From contig NZ_JAFMYV010000010.1 of the NCBI RefSeq assembly GCF_017353185.1, positions 186,001 to 250,000 on the forward strand: a stretch of DNA of 64,000 nucleotides, given 5' to 3'. Source of the stretch: Fibrella rubiginis (lineage in GTDB: Bacteria; Bacteroidota; Bacteroidia; Cytophagales; Spirosomataceae). Positions 61,469-64,000 of the stretch are shown in pieces (the stretch's first letter is position 1; the number at the start of each line of letters is the position of its first letter). Both the position numbers and the translations under genes were made by a program. Below the pieces are notes generated by a model, which saw nothing but the letters and a program-made list of their open reading frames with translations, was not told the DNA's origin and did not search any database.

Positions 61469-63601
61469 ATGCTCGAAAATCCACAACGCTACACCGTTAC
61501 GGCGGCGCTTATCTACGCCAACGGTCCTATTCATATTGGTCACTTAGCCGGCTGTTACCTCCCTGCCGATATTTACGTGCGCTACCTCCAGGGTACGGGC
61601 CGCGATGTGGCTTTTATCTCCGGCACCGACGAACACGGCGTACCCATCACTATCAAAGCCAAAAAGGAGGGTATCACGCCGCAACAGGTCGTCGACAAGT
61701 ATTATACGCAGATAAAGGACTCGTTTGAGCAGTTTGGTATCTCGTTCGATATCTACTCGCGGACGTCGAACAAGGTGCATCACGAGACTTCGCAGCAATT
61801 TTTTACCACGCTGTATGACAAAGGCTATTTCGATGAGGAAGTGACCGAGCAGTATTTTGACGAGGTGGCCAATCAGTTTCTGGCTGACCGCTACATCGTA
61901 GGTACATGTCCCGTCTGCGCCAACCCCAATGCCTACGGCGATCAGTGTGAACGCTGTGGTACGGCCCTCAGCCCCAACGAGTTAATTCAGCCGCATTCGA
62001 CCTTGTCGGGGTCTCAGCCCGTGAAGCGGCAGACCAAAAACTGGAATTTGCCGCTCGATAAGCTGCAACCGCAGATTGAGGCCTATGTGAATAGCCATAC
62101 CGAGTGGAAAACCAACGTGTTTGGGCAGTGTCAGTCGTGGTTGAAAGAAGGGCTGCGTCCCCGCGCCATGACCCGTGACCTCGACTGGGGCATCAGCGTA
62201 CCTCTGCCCGACGCCGAGGGGAAGGTGCTCTACGTCTGGTTCGACGCGCCCATTGGCTACATCTCGATGACAAAAGAGTGGGCTGAGCAACAGGGTCGCG
62301 ACTGGGAGCTGTATTGGAAAGACGACAAGACCAAACTGGTGCATTTCATCGGCAAGGACAACATCGTGTTTCACTGCATCATCTTCCCCGCTATGCTCAT
62401 GGCCGAGGGTAGTTTAATCCTGGCCGACAACGTACCCGCTAATGAGTTTATGAACCTCGAAGGCGACAAGATCAGCACGTCGCGCAACTGGGCCGTTTGG
62501 TTGCATGAATACCTGGAGGAGTTGCCCGGCAAAGAAGACGTACTGCGGTATGTGCTCACGGCCAATGCGCCCGAAACGAAGGATTCGGAGTTTACGTGGA
62601 AAGATTTCCAGACGCGCAACAACTCCGAACTGGTGGGCATCTTCGGTAACTTCGTGAACCGCGCTGTGGTGCTAACCGAGAAGTTCAACGACGGCCTGGT
62701 GCCGGGTACGTGCACACCTGATGACGAGACGCAACTAGCGCTCGATCAAGCCTTAAAAGACGAACTGGCGCAGTATCCCGATCGTATCGGGCAGGCCATT
62801 GAGCAATACCGTTTCCGCGAAGCGCTGACCTTGTTGATGGACGTGGCCCGGCTGGGCAACAAGTATTTTGCCGAAACCGAGCCGTGGAAAGTGGTGAAGA
62901 CCAACCCGCAGCGGGCGCATACGATCCTGAATCACGCCTTACAGGTAGCGGCGAATCTGGCCATCCTGTGTGAGCCATTTCTGCCCTTCACCGCCCAGAA
63001 ACTCCACGACCAACTCGGCCTGACCACCAAGCTGGACTGGACCAACGCGGGCCGCACTGACCTGCTGGTAGAAGGCCATCAACTGGCCCCCGCTACCCTG
63101 CTTTTCGCCAAGCTGGACGATGACTTTATTCAGATTCAAATTGACAAACTGAACAAAACCAAAGAGATGAATAATGCTGAAAATATGGGCGCACCTGCCG
63201 CCGCTGCTGAAACCACCAACGGTACGCCCGAAGCCCTGGAAGAAGCCGCGCTAAAGACCGTGGCCCCCATCAAAGACACGATTACCTACGACGATTTTGC
63301 CAAGCTCGATATCCGCATCGGCACCATCACCGAAGCTGAGCGCGTGCCAAAAAGCGACAAGCTGCTGAAACTCCGCGTAGATGATGGCCTGGGTGGTCGG
63401 CAGATTTTGAGCGGCATTGCCAAACACTTCACCCCCGAAGAGCTGATTGGCAAGCAGGTTACGTTCCTGGCCAACCTCGCCCCCCGCAAGATGATGGGCC
63501 ACGAATCGCAGGGCATGATCCTGATGGCCGAAGATGCCGATGGTGCCCTCGCCATGCTGCCGCCCAGCAAACCCGTCTGGAATGGGGGAGGGGTTTCGTA
63601 A
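61469..63601 (+). CDS. metG: Methionyl-tRNA synthetase
   Basis: The catalytic domain has the HIGH motif at 22-25 (IHIGHLAGCYLP), a zinc knuckle (CPVC...CERC, near 146-162) and a KISTS version of KMSKS at 334 (GDKISTSRNW). A helical anticodon domain follows, and residues of about 605-710 form the C-terminal tRNA-binding domain (FAKLDIRIGTITEAERVPKS) used for dimerisation. All 710 residues fit the long bacterial form. The stop codon overlaps the next hairpin. Confidence 0.97.
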   Translation: MLENPQRYTVTAALIYANGPIHIGHLAGCYLPADIYVRYLQGTGRDVAFISGTDEHGVPITIKAKKEGITPQQVVDKYYTQIKDSFEQFGISFDIYSRTSNKVHHETSQQFFTTLYDKGYFDEEVTEQYFDEVANQFLADRYIVGTCPVCANPNAYGDQCERCGTALSPNELIQPHSTLSGSQPVKRQTKNWNLPLDKLQPQIEAYVNSHTEWKTNVFGQCQSWLKEGLRPRAMTRDLDWGISVPLPDAEGKVLYVWFDAPIGYISMTKEWAEQQGRDWELYWKDDKTKLVHFIGKDNIVFHCIIFPAMLMAEGSLILADNVPANEFMNLEGDKISTSRNWAVWLHEYLEELPGKEDVLRYVLTANAPETKDSEFTWKDFQTRNNSELVGIFGNFVNRAVVLTEKFNDGLVPGTCTPDDETQLALDQALKDELAQYPDRIGQAIEQYRFREALTLLMDVARLGNKYFAETEPWKVVKTNPQRAHTILNHALQVAANLAILCEPFLPFTAQKLHDQLGLTTKLDWTNAGRTDLLVEGHQLAPATLLFAKLDDDFIQIQIDKLNKTKEMNNAENMGAPAAAAETTNGTPEALEEAALKTVAPIKDTITYDDFAKLDIRIGTITEAERVPKSDKLLKLRVDDGLGGRQILSGIAKHFTPEELIGKQVTFLANLAPRKMMGHESQGMILMAEDADGALAMLPPSKPVWNGGGVS

Positions 63602-63704
63602 AAAAAGGTTCAAGGTTTAACGTTTAACGTCCAAAGTTGCTCCGCACATCACACAGAGCGCGGAGCAACTTTGGACGTTAAACGTTAAACCTTGAACCCT
63701 TTTT
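63601..63704. repeat. Stop-to-stop inverted repeat with 45-bp arms
   Basis: Arms 63601-63645 and 63660-63704 pair with one mismatch around a 14-nt loop. Words are AAGGTTTAACGTTTAACGTC and AAAGTTGCTCCGC. It reaches from the last base of the metG stop to the stop of the convergent gene; the arm ends supply T tracts for both directions. Confidence 0.95.
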
Positions 63705-64000
63705 TACGCCTTCTTCTTGCCTTTGCCTTTCATAGAAGGGGTAGCAACGGGCATTTTGGCCTGCATGTCGGCAACGCCTTTGGCAATGGCATCTTTGAAG
63801 AAGGGGAACGCGGCGTCGCCAGAAGTTTCGCCAATGGTCAGGGCTTTCTGTGCCAGGGGCAGCGCTTCGGCCGTTTTGCCCATCTTACCCAGAATCTGCG
63901 CCTTCAGCCAGAGGTTACGGAAGGTCTCTTTCGTCGCAATCGCCTTGTCGACATACGACAATGACTGCTCCATGTTACGGCCTTTCGAGAAGTTGTAGCT
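63704..64000 (-). CDS. C-terminal end of a DUF2911 protein (partial)
   Basis: The frame enters from the right edge (SYNFSKGRNMEQSLSYVDKA) and ends in a lysine-rich tail at 63704. FRNLWLKAQILGKMGKTAEA with the following ALPLAQKALTIGETSGD is the helical end seen in DUF2911 proteins of Bacteroidota. Ninety-nine codons are visible; the N-terminal domain lies outside the window. Confidence 0.7.
   Translation of the reverse strand, partial: SYNFSKGRNMEQSLSYVDKAIATKETFRNLWLKAQILGKMGKTAEALPLAQKALTIGETSGDAAFPFFKDAIAKGVADMQAKMPVATPSMKGKGKKKA

Overview
The window looks like a chromosome segment of a Bacteroidota bacterium of the order Cytophagales, close to Spirosoma and its relatives (inference). The signs are a bacterial lycopene cyclase, SprB-repeat surface proteins, DUF2961, DUF5872 and DUF2911 proteins, near absence of Shine-Dalgarno sites, and several promoters with the Bacteroidota -7 box TAnnTTTG.

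Layout. Positions 1-18164 are core chromosome: end of an outer-membrane protein, lipA, a secreted beta-helix protein, lycopene cyclase, metK, a hibernation factor, CsbD, an acyl-CoA ligase, DUF5872, a GH172-type protein, an ADC-like protein, tgt, a glycosyltransferase, rsmG and tRNA-Asn. From the tRNA to about 48.0 kb lies an accretion island. Its first unit (18165-44978) is flanked by a 46-bp repeat of the tRNA 3' end. It carries a DnaB-like protein, a complete type I-E CRISPR-Cas locus, a YhcG-type nuclease, a Rep-like protein, an excisionase-like protein and a tyrosine recombinase. Its second unit (44979 to about 48025) is AT-rich and holds a two-gene CBASS: a CD-NTase and a TIR-STING effector. 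Beyond it the core resumes: sulfatase, SprB-repeat adhesin, DUF418 protein, icd, Dabb protein, TPR protein, an epimerase, an AAA ATPase with a TOPRIM-like partner (probably a further acquired defence pair), metG, and the end of a DUF2911 protein.

The CRISPR-Cas locus is symmetrical. cas2 and cas1 run leftward towards array 1 (about 59 repeats). A WYL regulator, cas3, a small HTH protein and cas8e-cas11-cas7-cas5-cas6e run rightward towards array 2 (about 69 repeats). Both arrays start, on their cas-facing side, with the same leader box, so both should gain spacers next to the cas genes. The WYL gene and cas3 share a 17-bp operator, CGGACA-N5-TGTCCG, which suggests local regulation.

The core, but not the island, is full of long intergenic inverted repeats with 30-50 bp arms, built from a few shared words. 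Several run from the stop codon of one gene to the stop codon of the next. They are the most unusual structure outside the island. All functional calls rest on reading motifs by eye; no database search was run.
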